Source of the DNA: Chenopodium formosanum
Taxonomy: Eukaryota > Streptophyta > Magnoliopsida > Caryophyllales > Amaranthaceae
Assembly (NCBI GenBank): GCA_024500155.1
Contig: CM044874.1
Location: 4,343,001-4,407,000, forward strand
Direction: 5' to 3'
Length of the DNA: 64,000 bases
Below are positions 46,384 to 58,615 of this stretch, in pieces; position 1 is the first letter of the stretch; each line of letters begins with the position of its first letter. The translations under genes and the position numbers were made by a program. The notes beneath the pieces are model-generated. The model did not search any database and was not told the DNA's origin. It saw nothing but the letters and a program-made list of their open reading frames with translations.

Positions 46384-47310
46384 TTATTTCCACTTTTTAT
46401 CTAAACCAAGATTATAGTTTATCCAAATTTCCCAAGAAGAATTTTTAAAAATATCAAAATTAAAATTATTAGGAAGATAAACTTTGTTAAAAATATCATT
46501 CCACAAAATTGAAGAAGAGAAGCAATCCCTAAAAATATGAATATGAGATTCTGAGTAAATGTTACACCTAGAACATATATGAGATATCAACGGCATATAG
46601 GTAGCCAAAGTTTCTTCCACAGGCAAAATCGAATGAGCACAATTCCATAAGAACATCCTATATTTAAAGGGAGTTTGAATTTTCCATAAGCCTTTCCAAG
46701 AATTAATATTAGAAGAAGCTTGGCATTTTCCTTTCAAAAGAAAATGATAAGCTGATCTAACACTAAATATACCATCCTTGCTTAAATCCCAAGTGATAAA
46801 GTCCTCTAAATCTATAAATTTCGACAAAGGTGTGGCTTTGATCATGTTGAGAACATGCTGAGGTAAAAGGTGAAGGATGTCATTCAAATACCAAGCTCTA
46901 TCCTTGATTATATTAGACACTTTCCAATTATCCATGTGAGGAGGAATATCATAAATCATCACATCTTTCAAAGTTGAGGAACCTAGCCAATGATGATACC
47001 ATAATGAAGTAGAACTCCCATTGCCAATTCCTACCCTTAAACCCGAGGCTAATAATTCCCTGCCTTTTAGAATGTCTTTCCAAATTTGAGAATGATTAGG
47101 GCTAACATGACAATCAAAAAAACCTCCTCTCTTCAAATATTTTTCACTCAAAATCCTAACCCATAATTTGTCAGGTTTAGTAAGGATCATCCACCCTAAC
47201 TTAGCCATGAAGGCCATGTTCCACAATTTTAATCTTCTAATCCCTAATCCTCCTATTTCCATAGGCTTAGTGATATGATTCCATCCTAATCTCGTGGAGT
47301 ATCTGGATTT
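46384..47310 (-). pseudogene. RT thumb and zinc-binding (zf-RVT) region of L1 ORF2
   Basis: MEIGGLGIRRLKLWNMAFMA and WRILSEKY-type segment (here WVRILSEKY), then IGNGSSTSLWYHHWLG and WKGLWKIQTPFKYRMFLWNCAH, with C-x2-C at HICSRC and CFSS downstream. Frame breaks at both ends. Confidence 0.8.
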
Positions 47311-47322
47311 ATCAACCTTATT

Positions 47323-48915
47323 TCAAAGAAATTTCCGACAGTTTCTTTCAATATTCTCACACACTGAAAAGGGAAGAATACTAGTTTGCATTAAATAAAC
47401 AGGAAAGGAAGAAAGAACAGATTTAACCAAGGTACACCTTCCCGCCATATTTAACAACTTGGATTGCCAACCCTTGATTTGATTAAAAGTTTTATCAAGC
47501 AAACCAAAATAATCACCTTTTTTTAACTTATTAGGATGAATTTCAACTCCTAAATACTTACCAAAGGAAGAGGTAGAAGTGAAACTAAATTCATTGATTA
47601 AATCCTTTCTTATATTATAATTCATTTTTTTTGGGAAAATAACTGTTGATTTATTTTGATTGACCCTTAAACCAGAAATATCCCCAAAATCCTGCAAAAC
47701 CTTCATAATTATTCTTATATTGCTTTTAGAAGCCTATCCAAAAAGGAACACATCATCCGCATAAAAAATATGTGACAAGGAAATAGATTTAGTTACCTTA
47801 ATCGGCTTCCAAAGTTTCTGATTCACCTTGTTTTCTATCATGAGAGAAAGTCTTTCTAGGCACAACACAAAAATATAAGATGACATTGGATCTCCTTGCC
47901 TAATACCCCGTGAGGGAGTAAATTCAGAAGTAATCTCTCCATTCCATAACACTGAGATTTGAGGAGATGTAATGCAAAACATAATCAATTTAACAAAGTT
48001 CATAGGAAAATTAAAACCAATTAGGGTTTCTTCAATAAAATTCCACTCCAAACTGTCATAAGCCTTAGTTAGATGAAGTTTGAGAGCCATTATGTTTTTT
48101 CCTATCCTAGCTTTATGGAAAATATGAGACATCTCTTTGATTATGATAACATTATCCTCAATTCCCCTTCCATGAATAAACCTGGATTGAAGAGGACTAA
48201 CCAAATTATTTAAAAAGGATCTAAGCTTAAAAGAAATTAATTTGGTTATCAACTTATAAGCAGTATTACATAACCCTATTGGTCTGAATTGAGTTAAATT
48301 AACCGGATTATCAACCTTAAGAATAAGAGAAATATAAGATTTGTTGATCTCCGGATTAAAAGAAGCATTAGAGAAACTATCACCACATAACTTGTACAAA
48401 ATATGACTCAAAGAATCCCAGTGAGCTTGGAAAAATCTTGGTTGAACACCATCAGGCCCTGGACATTTCATTGGCTCCATACTAAACAAACAATTTTTAA
48501 CCTCAATCATACTAGGAATATAATTGGCTAACAAACTACTATCAATAGCCGAGAGCTTATTAGAAGGCTCAAAACAACCAAACCCTCCTCTATTCCTAAT
48601 TTTTGATTGAAAAATATTTTTATAAAATTCAGTAGTCATATTTTTTTAAAGAATATCATCTGTAATCCAAATATCATTCGAGTCTTTAAGGCACAAGATT
48701 TTTCCTCTACTCTTTTTTATTTTGGCTAAGATATGGAAATATTTAGTATTTAAATCACCATTTTTACGCCAATTAATTCCAACCTTTTGCGCCCAAATTA
48801 CTCTCTCTTTATCATAAATATCTTTTAATTCCAATAATAAATCCTTTTCCAAATTCATCGGGAAAACCGATTGTTTATTAGCTAAATAATTCTGAATACC
48901 ACCTATTCTAGCCAA
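47323..48915 (-). pseudogene. reverse transcriptase of L1 ORF2
   Basis: KCPGPDGVQPRFFQAHWDS, FRPIGLCNTAYKLITKLIS, GIRQGDPMSSYIFVLCLE and HIFYADDVFLFG are present. In motif A the catalytic Asp is His (ALKLHLTKAYDSLEW against the usual KLDL). A TAG at 47734 follows FLFG. A frameshift near 48640 separates the first 90 residues. Confidence 0.85.
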
Positions 48916-49813
48916 AAGTCTATCTTTTCTATATTTTAAACATCCAAAAATATTATGATTCCAATCCTTTATCTTATTTTGAAAATTTGAAATTCCTAAA
49001 AAATAATCATCACAAGGCTCTAGCCAATTGCTAACAAAGAAACTATTAAATTCAGGATGAGAAAGTCAAACTTCCTTACAACGCAAAGGAAAAGGACCAT
49101 TAATTCTAGGGTTAGTACAATCTATCAAGATAGGTGAATGATCAGAGTAGGTAAAAGGAAGATGAAAAACCTTGGTGTGAGGAAATTGATCCACCCATGC
49201 TGCATTCCCCAAAGCACGATCAAGACGCTGCCTTATAAGAGTAGCTCCATCTCTAGCGTTACTCCAAGTAAATGGCTTACCATTATAGCCCATATCAAAG
49301 AGTCCTGCAGCATTAGTAAAATTATTCATATCTTTACATTGAGCATGTCTAAAAATTCGACCTCCAGATTTTTCATTTTGAGAAGTAACCTCATTTAAGT
49401 CACCAAATAAGAGCCACGGGGTACCTGGAGGGGGAAGATCAGATTGCATCTCCCTCCACATTTCATGCCTTTCTTTAGGCGTGGAAGGAGCATGCATACC
49501 AGTAATTAAAGCCTCATTGTTGGTGTTTTTAAAGTGAAACAACGCATGAAAAAAGGAGAAATTCTCCTTATAATCAGCAATATCAACGGTGCTTTTCCAA
49601 AGGAGCCATATACCCCCTCTTTTGTCATTAGCCTCAATTGCTTTAAAATCATGAAAATCAAGTTGTAACATGATTTGCCTTGCTCTGAGATCATCATATT
49701 TAGTTTCCAGAAAAACAAACACAGCCGGTTTGTGAATATTGACTAAGTGACGTGCATGTGGGATAAATTCATCCCTACAAGCACTCCTTACATTCCAGAG
49801 AATGAACTTCATC
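48916..49813 (-). pseudogene. APE-type endonuclease of L1 ORF2
   Basis: Starts MKFILWNVRSACRD at 49813. Shows FLETKYDD (catalytic Glu), GDLNEV, RQRLDRALGN and YSDHSPILID, so the endonuclease boxes are intact. Ends with a stop at 49066, after which RT resumes in other frames. Confidence 0.85.
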
Positions 49814-50173
49814 CTTAAATTAGGAACAAGGCGTTGCAAGGTAACTGAAGGACGATCAGTCGGACCCAGATTCGGGGGAAGGTAGTACACCTCCCAATCC
49901 TTCCAATGGGCCGACATTCCTATTGGAATTAGATCTTCCAATGACAATGGGGTCAATTGAGCCACAATTTCCCTCGGACCTTGAAGAAATCGGTAAAAGC
50001 GAACCTGCAATTGCATTCCCACCACCGCCTCATGGGAGATGAACGTTGCGATAAGGTGATTTGCCATGTTTTGACCTCTGGTTTCTAATCGCAAGTGAAA
50101 AACCGGAATTCTTCTTGGAATTTGAAAGGGGAACGTTCGATCTCGCTCCTCCTCCCGTAGAATTGACAATGCC

Positions 50174-52108
50174 TCATGTTTCCTCTTCAAGGCATCTAAC
50201 AACCTCACTGCACCGGTTATCACCGTCGGGGATCCCGACCTCTTTTTGATCAACAATGTTTTTATCATTGGAGAAGTGGGAAACAACTGAAGAGTGTTCG
50301 AGGTCAACCTCGATCCCTGCTGCAATTCGTGAACTGGAATCCCTTGAAGAATCGGCTCCTGCTCCTGAGAGGTGGAATTGATTTCCTGATCCGAAACTCG
50401 GCGCCTCTGATAGGTTATCATTGGTAGAGCTTGGGAGCACAGAGGATGTTATTGGTTTTGCATGGTTGGAAGTCTGATGGTTTTGATTTGTTGAAATGAA
50501 ATCAGAATTAGGGACTATTAAAAGAGGGGAAGAGAGAGGATCCTCTGTGAGGGCCTTACTATAAGACTGATGAGTATTCAAAATCAAGGGTGTAGAAGGA
50601 ACATCTAATTGCATTTCTTCCAAGTGTCCAGTGGAGTTTGACAGCGGCGCATTCACGACACCTGTTGATTCTAAAACCTTGATTGAAGAATTATCTACTA
50701 ACATTTCCTCTAAAACCTAATTAGCCTCAGTAATCTCCTCTTGATTAGACTTATTGAGAGTAGAAATATTATTACTCTCTTCCACACTTACCTCCTTATT
50801 ATCCTTTAAAATAGGAACAAAATCCTCCCCTCTTGATTTAATAGTAGGACCCTCCAAATTAGGATTCTGATTTATAGAACTAACTTTTTCAAAAACTTTG
50901 TTCTTTTTTTTATATACATAATTATTTTTCATATTATTGGGATCCTTCTTATTATTGTTATTATCAACAATAATTTGTTTAACAGACTTTTGGTTGTTAT
51001 TATCAACCTTATTATGAGCATTATTTTTTGTAACATTTCTTCTATTGTTATTATCAACATATTTAAAATGTTTTTTCTTGTTTGTCACCAAAGTCCATGG
51101 CCCAAACTCTCCATGAGAATCATTTTCAGCCAGAACTTGAAATGGGTTAGACTTAGAGGAAGACCCAACCAAGCTTGTGGGCTTTGTAGCCTTTATAATA
51201 TCAGACTGTGGCCCACTAACTTCAGTAGATGAAGAATCCAACTTCATTTGCTCTTCTGATGAATCATTTTGAGCAACACCTATACCTTTGACTTCCACCT
51301 CATGCTTTGTATTCAACATGCATTGAGATTGAACATGACCAACTTTGCCACATGTAAAGCACAAAGAAGTGATGTTTTCATAGGAAATGTGTTGCCACGC
51401 GCCACCAATCCAAACCTTTGTCACCAAAGGTTTGCTCAAATCAATTTCAATACAAACCCGGGCGTATCTCCCCCTAGTCAATCTGTCCGTAGCATAATCC
51501 ACTCGAATTGGAGTTCCTGCTAGCTTCGCAATCTCGAATAGAGCTGATTTATCGTAATACTCCACTGGCAATTCAGTAAATCTAATCCAAACATTCATCT
51601 TATCAAAAGGATTTTCAGATGCTCTAAAATTCGGTCTCCTTTTCGCCATCATTAAATAATGGTCAAAAACAAACCAAGGTCCTCCAAACAAATCCCTCTC
51701 ATAGTCATCCTCCATAGTGAAACGGAACAGGAAAACATTATGACCAAGGTCAATTACTTTCAACCCGCCCTTAATTTTCCACATAACTCGTGCTCGATTA
51801 AGCATAAAAGTCGGCCTGATTGATGTTCCCAGACACTTTTCCATTAATGTTAAACCCCAAGGCTTCCTCAATCGATCTAAAGTATCCTTATCAAATCGGA
51901 CAATTAAACCAGAAACTGGACCTATATCCTCATCCTGAGACCACTCAGTCGATGTTGCTACAATCTTCCTAGCCTCTTCAAACCATTGAGATGAACTAGC
52001 CACCACTTCACGGAAACTAACAACTGGAGAAGGAGATTTTTGATCAAGATCATTCATCTCCTGATCAGAACTCATAGAAGGATCCGGTGGATCTGTAGAA
52101 TCCACCAT
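50174..52108 (-). pseudogene. L1 ORF1: DUF4283 + CCHC zinc knuckle, one nonsense codon
   Basis: I start at MVDSTDPPDP (52108); an upstream TTG extends the frame but is not a start. Residues about 80-225 form a DUF4283-type domain (GGLKVIDLGHNVFLFRF, GPWFVFDHYL). Residues 250-263 read CFTCGKVGHVQSQC, a C-x2-C-x4-H-x4-C knuckle. An Asn/Lys-rich low-complexity part follows. TAG at 50717 ends a 463-aa product. The same frame then runs on 180 codons to 50174, so the full-length ORF1 was about 640 aa. The role is RNA binding in the retrotransposition particle. Its 3' part overlaps an open frame (from 50421) that leads into ORF2. Confidence 0.85.
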
Positions 52109-52212
52109 GCCAACTTCACAGAATAACAAAAAAGTCTAGAGAGAAAATCTAGAGAGAGAAAATCTAGAGAGTATAATAGTTGATGATGCTCACTCCACGC
52201 TTTTTAATACTT

Positions 52213-52865
52213 AACTTAACCATCAATATCTAAAATCACATACTAATAATAAAAACAAAAGTTAATATTTTCAAAAATATTTATTGAGACTAATTGATTT
52301 AATAAGATTTTACATTAAAAAATTTGTGTTAAATATAAATAGTTAATAAAATAAAAGTCAAACTTATTACTATGTATGTGAATATGCTAAAGTCAAATAA
52401 TGGAGTGTATATATTTAAAGACAGGAACTCAAATTTAATTTACTTTGGAGTATTAGTTTGTGATACTAACACAAAATAATTACTTTCTAATAGATATGAT
52501 GTATGCCTATGACACAATAAAAAAAATAAATAAAAAAAAAAAAAAAAAAAAGTTAATTGCTAATTAAGGACAACATAAAAATAAAAAAAATAAAAAAATA
52601 AAAAAATAAAAAACTAACATGATTTTTTATATAAAATGTTGAATCGAAATTTATGTATTGAGTAAAGTGTAGAGGTGTAGGTATGTTAGACTACTTATGA
52701 TCAAATTACATCTATATTATGTTAGACTACTTTATTGCTAATTACATCCATATTTAAAATTTATTAAAGTTTTAATTGTCTATAAATACATACGTTTATA
52801 CTTATTAGATTTATCAAATTTATTTCTACTCCTATTAATTAATGCTAATTTGATTGATATTACAG
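52213..52865. other. rest of intron 3 of copy 2
   Basis: AT-rich with A runs at 52530-52610, ending in the acceptor TTACAG before exon 4. Confidence 0.6.
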
Positions 52866-53060
52866 ATTGCAAGTAATGGTATATTTAAAAGTCCAGTCCA
52901 CAAAGTGGTTATAAACCCAAAATGTGACCGTATTTCATTAGCCATGCTTCCTCTTCCAAACCCAGAGAAAGAGATTGGCCCACTTAAGGAGCTCATAACT
53001 GAGGATAGGCCCCAAATGTTCAAGAGGCTCAAAGATTATGGCCAAATTTACTTCACATAG

Positions 53061-53550
53061 AAGCCAATTGATGCTGTCAAAATTAATTACTAGAATTATA
53101 CGAGTAATTAATTACTAGAGTTGTCTGAATAATATATGTGTTGTAATGTTGGTTTTATCATCATCATGTCGTATTGTCGTATGTATTTTTATTTAGTTTA
53201 TCCGTTTATCGTTTTAATTATAGTACAGAAGAGAATTGTGCTTGTAGTAGTACAAATACAATACCCTAGTTTGTGTTGTGAAATTACTTGATGTACTAAT
53301 AATAAGAGTGAGTTTCCGAATTAAGCGTAAAAATGCTCGGTATTTATGTCTTTAATTTAGAGTTAATGTCATCCTTTATACTTGTATTACACTATTTACT
53401 CCGTATCTTTTAAGTTTTAAAGATATTACAATATTTTCACTTTAGGACAAAGAATATTTATGTTGACACAACAAATACCCAACATACCCTTATTTTTTCA
53501 CATTAATATTTAGTTAGTGTTTACATCACATGGACACTTTTGTATTTTTA

Positions 53551-53581
<31 letters not shown>

Positions 53582-53857
53582 GACAGGGTATTTTTACCTT
53601 CCTCTCTCTTCCGTTTTTACAATACCAAAATTATTGTCCCCAACTTATATGGTTCAATAATAAATAAATAAATAAACAGAAGAAATACGTAGTACTTGTA
53701 TTTTATGCTTGTATAGCTTTAAAAAAGCATTCTTAACATAATTTAGATAATTTTCAACATCATTTTATGTCTAACATATCTTTCGTAATCCTTTATTTTA
53801 ATCAAAATTTGTCAACTATATTTTTACATTTTATTTGTTTAACAAATTATAATGATA
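53061..53857. other. 3' flank of copy 2
   Basis: AT-rich. A T33 run at 53551-53581. No gene; a possible AATAAG at about 53300 could have served as polyadenylation signal. Confidence 0.4.
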
Positions 53858-54070
53858 GGGCTTGTTCACATTTAATGAACTGAGCTGAACTGAACTAAAC
53901 TGAACTAATTGGAGCTCAACTAAATTAAACTGAACTTAAGTGAGCAGAAATGAGCTAAAATGAATATCTTATGAGAGAAAGAAATTAGGAGCTGAACTGA
54001 ACTGAACTGAACTGAACTGATTAGTGTTGAACTAAACTAAACTGAAATTAAGCTGAAGTGAACAGGAGTT
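53858..54070. mobile_element. Tourist-like MITE of CTGAA repeats
   Basis: GGGCTTGTTCACATTTAATG at the left; GCTGAAGTGAACAGGAGT at the right. The interior is mostly TGAACTGAACTGAACTAAAC-type pentamer arrays with a shared middle ATCTTATGAGAGAAAGAAAT (also at about 35597 and, inverted, 60575). Confidence 0.7.
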
Positions 54071-54286
54071 TAATAATGATTATTAAAATTTGGGAGCTAA
54101 CCTAGTTTTATAGAAATTTTAATGTTCAATATGATGAAACTCTCCTAGCCTACAAGAGTCGATAAAATAATTTCCATACTCTCCAGCAATTTTCAATATT
54201 TTATTTTGGTAATTACTTCTTTTATACAAAAATAGAAAAAGGTAAAAGGACATGCATATCATGCCCATGGATATAGCTAATACATA

Positions 54287-54543
54287 CTTCCTCTGTTCTT
54301 TTTTACTTGATCCGCTTTGACTTTTACACTATTCACCACCTCTCCTTTGATCGTGTTTTGTGAATAATATGTAAGGAAAAACATATTCATGTTGGATCAT
54401 TTTGAATTCGTCTCAATAAGAACTATCATAATATATAACTTTTATATTTTTTAATTATGGAGAATTAAAGTAATTGATCGTCAAAGTTTTGCTTCGACAA
54501 GCGTGATAAAATAAACAGGTCAAGTAAAAAAGAACAGAGGAAG
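54287..54543. mobile_element. Stowaway-type MITE
   Basis: CTTCCTCTGTTCTTTTTTAC and inverse AAAAAGAACAGAGGAAG, flanked by TA. Subterminal GGTCAAGTA / TACTTGATCC are inverted. Confidence 0.8.
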
Positions 54544-55008
54544 TAATAAATATCCCCATGTACAATGTGTGTTTTTATTAGAGTTGATTATTGGGTTGGT
54601 CGGGTCAGGGTCGTTGCGGGTTGATTGTGGGTCGGATCAAAGAGCGTCACATTTTATAGGGTCAATAGTGAGTTGGACCAATGCAGGTCGTGAGTCACCA
54701 GCGGCCTAGCGGGTCATTAATGGGGGGACCAATAAACTATCAATTAAAATACAAATAGTACAGAGTCACTATTTAAGTACTCCCTCCTTTTTAAAATACT
54801 TGCTCCACTTTTCATTTTCGGCCAACTTGCTCTATTTCCTTATTTGGAAAGTTTTTACAATATTTAATTAATTTCTCTCGCCTAGTGGACCCAACATAAA
54901 TTATATTTTATTAATTTTATATTCTCTCTCAGTCAATTCTCTTAACAACTTTTGTTTTTTTTTTTTACGTATTATTAGATGAAGCCCGTGCGATGCACTG
55001 CTTGTTTG

Positions 55009-55010
<2 letters not shown>
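54544..55010. other. GGGTC-rich fragment and Stowaway-like fragment
   Basis: 54580-54730 is GGGTTGGTCGGGTCAGGG-like sequence, style of the 27241 family on the other strand. 54778-54935 starts TACTCCCTCCTTTTTAAAAT and is a Stowaway-like piece related to 12042-12200. Near 54981 is GCCCGTGCGATGCACTGC, a hairpin like that found at Helitron 3' ends. Confidence 0.4.

Positions 55011-55092
<82 letters not shown>
55011..55092. repeat. (AT)n microsatellite
   Basis: About 40 AT units. Confidence 0.95.
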
Positions 55093-55096
<4 letters not shown>

Positions 55097-55649
55097 GTGA
55101 TCATGTGAAAACCAAGGTGAATAATAGGAACTAGGAACTAATCTCAGCCATTGATCACACTCCATCCAATGGCTCACATTGCACCCGCTCTCATTAATGA
55201 CATTCTCGTAATTTCGATGTTTTCAAACTTCTTTTCAAGTTTTTTTTTAACTTTTAAGTCAATTTCATTTACTTTAAGACTGATTTCATTTACTTTAATA
55301 AATTTTCATTTACTTTTGAGAAATAAAACTGAAAACTACTTTATAAAATTAAAATATTACAAAAATGCCATAAATGATACGGGAAGCATGTAAGTCGTCC
55401 AATTAACATGATCTAAGGGCCTAGATTAGTTCCTAGTAAAATTCCTAATATCAAAAGATAATATTTTATATTTAATTTTTAAACTTAAAATATCTTTCGC
55501 CAATTTTGCTTTCGTAGCATTTGAATTAATTAATTCTAAAAAAATTAATAATCTCTTATTTAATTGGCTAGCACTAAAATTTATTATCTTACATGGCATG
55601 CTAAGAAAACTAAATCCAAGGTGGCTCTCTAAAAGCTCGGGGAAAAACT

Positions 55650-55652
<3 letters not shown>
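55093..55652. other. unassigned AT-rich sequence
   Basis: An 80-codon open frame here has no recognisable domain. Confidence 0.4.

Positions 55653-55740
<88 letters not shown>
55653..55740. repeat. (AT)n microsatellite
   Basis: About 44 AT units. Confidence 0.95.
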
Positions 55741-55744
<4 letters not shown>

Positions 55745-55837
55745 TAAATTGGACAAATGTTTTAGCCCTATATTAACCCTATCTAAAAAGGGCTCTGTCT
55801 ATTAAAAGCTATGTCCATTAAGAGGGTTTTAAACTTA

Positions 55838-55978
55838 GTACATGTTCACTTCACCTTAAAATAATAATATTAAGTAAAAATAATTTCAATTCAGTAAAAA
55901 TAAGTTTAGTTTAGTAAAATTAATTTCAGTTCAGTAAAATTCAGTTTTTTATAGAAGAATTATAATAGAAAATCAGTA

Positions 55979-56014
<36 letters not shown>

Positions 56015-56386
56015 TTAAGTTCAACAAAAATAATTTTAGCTAAGTAAAATTAATTTAAGTTCAATAAAAATAATTTAAGTTCAACAAATATAATTTTATT
56101 TTAGTAAAAATAATTTCAGTTCAGCAAAAATAAGGTGAAGTGATCCGTTCATTTCACCTTAAATTTGTTGAACTGAAATTATATTTACTGAATTGAAATT
56201 AATTTTGCCGAACTTAAATTATTTTTACTGAATTGAAATTAATTTTACCGAACTGAAATTATTTTTGCTGAAGTGAAATTATTTTTACTGATTTTCTATT
56301 ATATTTCTTCTTTAAGTTTACTTATTTTTACTAAACTGAACTTATTTTTACTGAATATTATTTTTTAAGGTGAAGTGAACAAAGCC
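55838..56386. mobile_element. pair of Tourist-type elements head to tail
   Basis: TTA flanks the block (55835-55837, 56387-56389). Ends GTACATGTTCACTTCACCTTA and TAAGGTGAAGTGAACAAAGCC. In the middle (about 56140-56165) an AAGGTGAAGTGATCC end meets GTTCATTTCACCTTA, so two copies are joined. The interior holds CAGTAAAAATAATTTCAGTT-type repeats and an AAT run at 55981-56012. Confidence 0.75.
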
Positions 56387-56441
56387 TTAGCCCTGACTCT
56401 ATTATCATTAGCATGCTCTACCCAATGACCTAGTCAGTCTA

Positions 56442-56755
56442 TCTATACTTCTATATTATTAAAAAAAAAAAAAAATCCTAATATAAGATATAAGCCACGT
56501 GACACCCTTCACACGAATTAGAAGTATGCCACATCTATTTTACTATAAACTTGTTTTATTAACAATAAAAATGCTGATCACAAGATTTGAATACAAGACC
56601 AATAACAAATGAATTAATACTTTTACCAACTTTGTTATCTTTTAGTTATTTTATATTTAATGATAATACACTAAATGCTTCATTTGTCCAAAATGTCAAT
56701 TTGAGAGCGTTTGTTGAGTTTCATTAGTTATTATAATTTTTATTTTATTTTATTT

Positions 56756-56796
<41 letters not shown>

Positions 56797-56888
56797 AATT
56801 ATATAGTTTATGATTTTAGGGCTCAATTCATATTTATTGATGTATATTTAAAGTAAAACCTAGTGCACTGTCCAGACCACATACTAGT
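56442..56888 (+). mobile_element. Helitron-like element (tentative)
   Basis: Starts TCTATACTTCTATATTATTA after A, ends ACATACTAGT before T. A short palindrome AGTGCACT lies upstream of the end. A T37 run sits inside. Confidence 0.35.
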
Positions 56889-56894
56889 TTCTAT

Positions 56895-57213
56895 ACTCCC
56901 TCCGTATCATAATACAATTTTTGTTTGTGTTTTTTTATGGTATTTAAAACATAGGAAGAGCAAGTAGATGAAGTACGTTGATAAAAGTAAAAAGTACAAT
57001 TATAGACAAAAGTTAGAGAAATAAAGTGGAAAAAAGTGTATGACATGTGCAAAATTCAAGGGTATTCTATGAATAATGAATAAATTTTTTTTTAAAAAAA
57101 GTGAGGGCATAATAGTCTTTATATACTATCTAAAAATAGAAATGGAAATAATATTTTGAATCTCCAAATCTCCAAAATAAAAAAACATAAACTATATTAT
57201 GAGATGAAGAGAG
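56895..57213. mobile_element. Stowaway-type MITE
   Basis: CTCCCTCCGTATCATAATAC and inverse TATTATGAGATGAAGAGAG, flanked by TA. Confidence 0.75.
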
Positions 57214-57431
57214 TATTATTTTTCGTTATTTTCTTACATTTATCACACAGTACAACATTTATTGATGTAACATTCAAAGTTTCAAACAAATTAAGGCGAT
57301 TCTGAAATTAATTACTTACTCTGATCTACAAAACTTGCACGGGTCATCGGAATAACTCCAAGACTCTAATTTTGATTAAATGTTCTTTATTGGTATTTGG
57401 TAACCTAGCTGTTGTGCATTGGAGCTATATG
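57214..57431. other. flank block shared with copy 1
   Basis: Aligns with 9649-9850 (GTACAACATTTATTGATGTA, GGTAACCT and neighbours). Confidence 0.7.
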
Positions 57432-58615
57432 CACTACAAGGTACTGAACTTTGCCAAATGTATCAATTAAGGTACTGAACTTTCATTTGTATCAAATAGA
57501 GTACTTTGACCTAGGCTGGAGGTAACCTTTCAGTTGGTGACCTATTGTAACAGGTTTATTTGATTAAAAAAAAAATCATGGATAACAACCTTTTCTCTCT
57601 CTAGATAGAATATTATATTTCTTTCATCCAACTTTCTCTATCTTATCTTCTCCTTCGTTTTACAACCCCAATTTAATTTGGATTATTTTATGGGGTTTTC
57701 TTATACAAGTATAAAATTTTCATTAATTTGCCTCTATTATAAATAATGTGGGAATTAATTTTCGAGAACAATTTGATTACTTGTTAGGGTTATTCTTGTA
57801 GTTGCTGCTCTTGACAATTGCCCCTTTCTTCTTTTTGTCTGCAAATTATTTATAAGTAATTTTCCAATCAATAAAACTTAATAATTATATAAAATTCTTG
57901 AAGAATGAGCGTAACATTGTGGGGAAAAAGCAGCAGAAAAAGGAGAAGAAAAAGAAGGTTGAAGATGGTGGCAAAAATGGAGGAGGGAGAATAGAAGATG
58001 ATGATGTTTTAATTCCTCCTGTCAATTTTTGTATGGTGGAAGTCGGAAGATGGACTTTGCACATCTGGGTTTCAATAACCTTCAAATTTTGGCTTCCTCT
58101 AAACCCTAAGTCTCAAGTCTATCATGTAAGTTAATGATTTTTTTTATGGTTAATTATTGTAATTTGGGGTTAATTAGTTTGTTATAATTAATGAGATTTT
58201 ATTTGATTGTGTTATTATTAATTATTGTATTTAAATTTCAATGTTGCAGAGATATTTGTGTACCGAGCTATACCCAGAATCGTATTTGAAGTTTATTGAA
58301 TTGCATAATATTCGATTTTGGTTTAATTTTTTATATGGAGTATTAATTATGAAATTATTTGTAGCTCAATGATGAAGGAAGGTTTTTGGAACAGACCTTC
58401 AATGGAGCTGCAACAAACATTTTTGGAAAAAATTGAAAGTTCAGTACCTTCCATAAATTTTGTCAGAATTTTATTTTTTTCTTTTTTTTTTTGGGTTGTT
58501 AACCGGTTGTTGTAGGTGGGAAAGTTTAGTACTCTCCCTAAAGTACCTTTTCTGATACAAATGAAAGTTCAGTACCTTGTCTGATACATTTTGCAAAGTT
58601 TAGTACCTAGTAATG
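57432..58615. mobile_element. element with GGTACTGAACTTT terminal repeats, ~1.2 kb
   Basis: CACTACAAGGTACTGAACTT at the left, inverse of AAGTTTAGTACCTAGTAATG at the right; arms extend over 70 bp with a second GGTACTGAACTTTCATTTGT copy. Copy 1's flank lacks it. Core includes a small open frame (57898-58134) with Lys-rich start, no known domain. No clean TSD; superfamily not assigned. Confidence 0.65.

Larger units (their letters stand above)
45397..52196 (-). mobile_element. L1-type LINE, near full length (6.8 kb), in intron 3 of copy 2
   Basis: ACGCTTTTTAATACTT (16 bp) flanks it exactly (45381-45396, 52197-52212). The short poly(A) tail reads as T's at 45397. On the minus strand: 5' UTR with repeated GAGAGAAAATCTA, ORF1 (52108 to 50174), ORF2 with endonuclease, RT, zinc-binding region and RNase H (49813 to 45696), 3' UTR of about 300 bp. 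It is antisense to the dioxygenase. Multiple stops and frameshifts in ORF2. Confidence 0.93.
39494..53060 (+). pseudogene. 2-oxoglutarate/Fe(II)-dependent dioxygenase copy 2, inactivated by insertions
   Basis: Paralog of 7651-9196. Exon 1 survives in three pieces (39494-39547, 39930-40047, 42066-42121), split by a MITE (39548-39920 plus TSD copy) and a composite LTR insertion (40048-42060 plus TSD copy). The last codon of exon 1 is TAG where copy 1 has CAG. Exon 2 (44610-44885) carries 31 extra bases and shifts frame. Exon 3 (44979-45312, 334 bp) and exon 4 (52866-53060) are open; they keep HTD, the distal His (SPVHKVV) and the RxS motif (DRISLA). A 6.8-kb L1 fills intron 3. Exon 4 stops earlier than in copy 1 (TAG at 53058; KPIDAVKIN follows out of the ORF). 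Exons 2 (less 31 bp) and 3 have exactly the lengths of copy 1. No full protein is possible. An exon 3-4 transcript might exist, without evidence. Confidence 0.92.

Noticed and set aside
54901..55104. Minus-strand open frame with alternating Ile-Tyr
   Set aside because: Translation of an (AT)n tract.
57898..58134. Lys-rich 78-codon open frame
   Set aside because: Lies in the core of a terminal-inverted-repeat element; opposite strand also open; no domain recognised.
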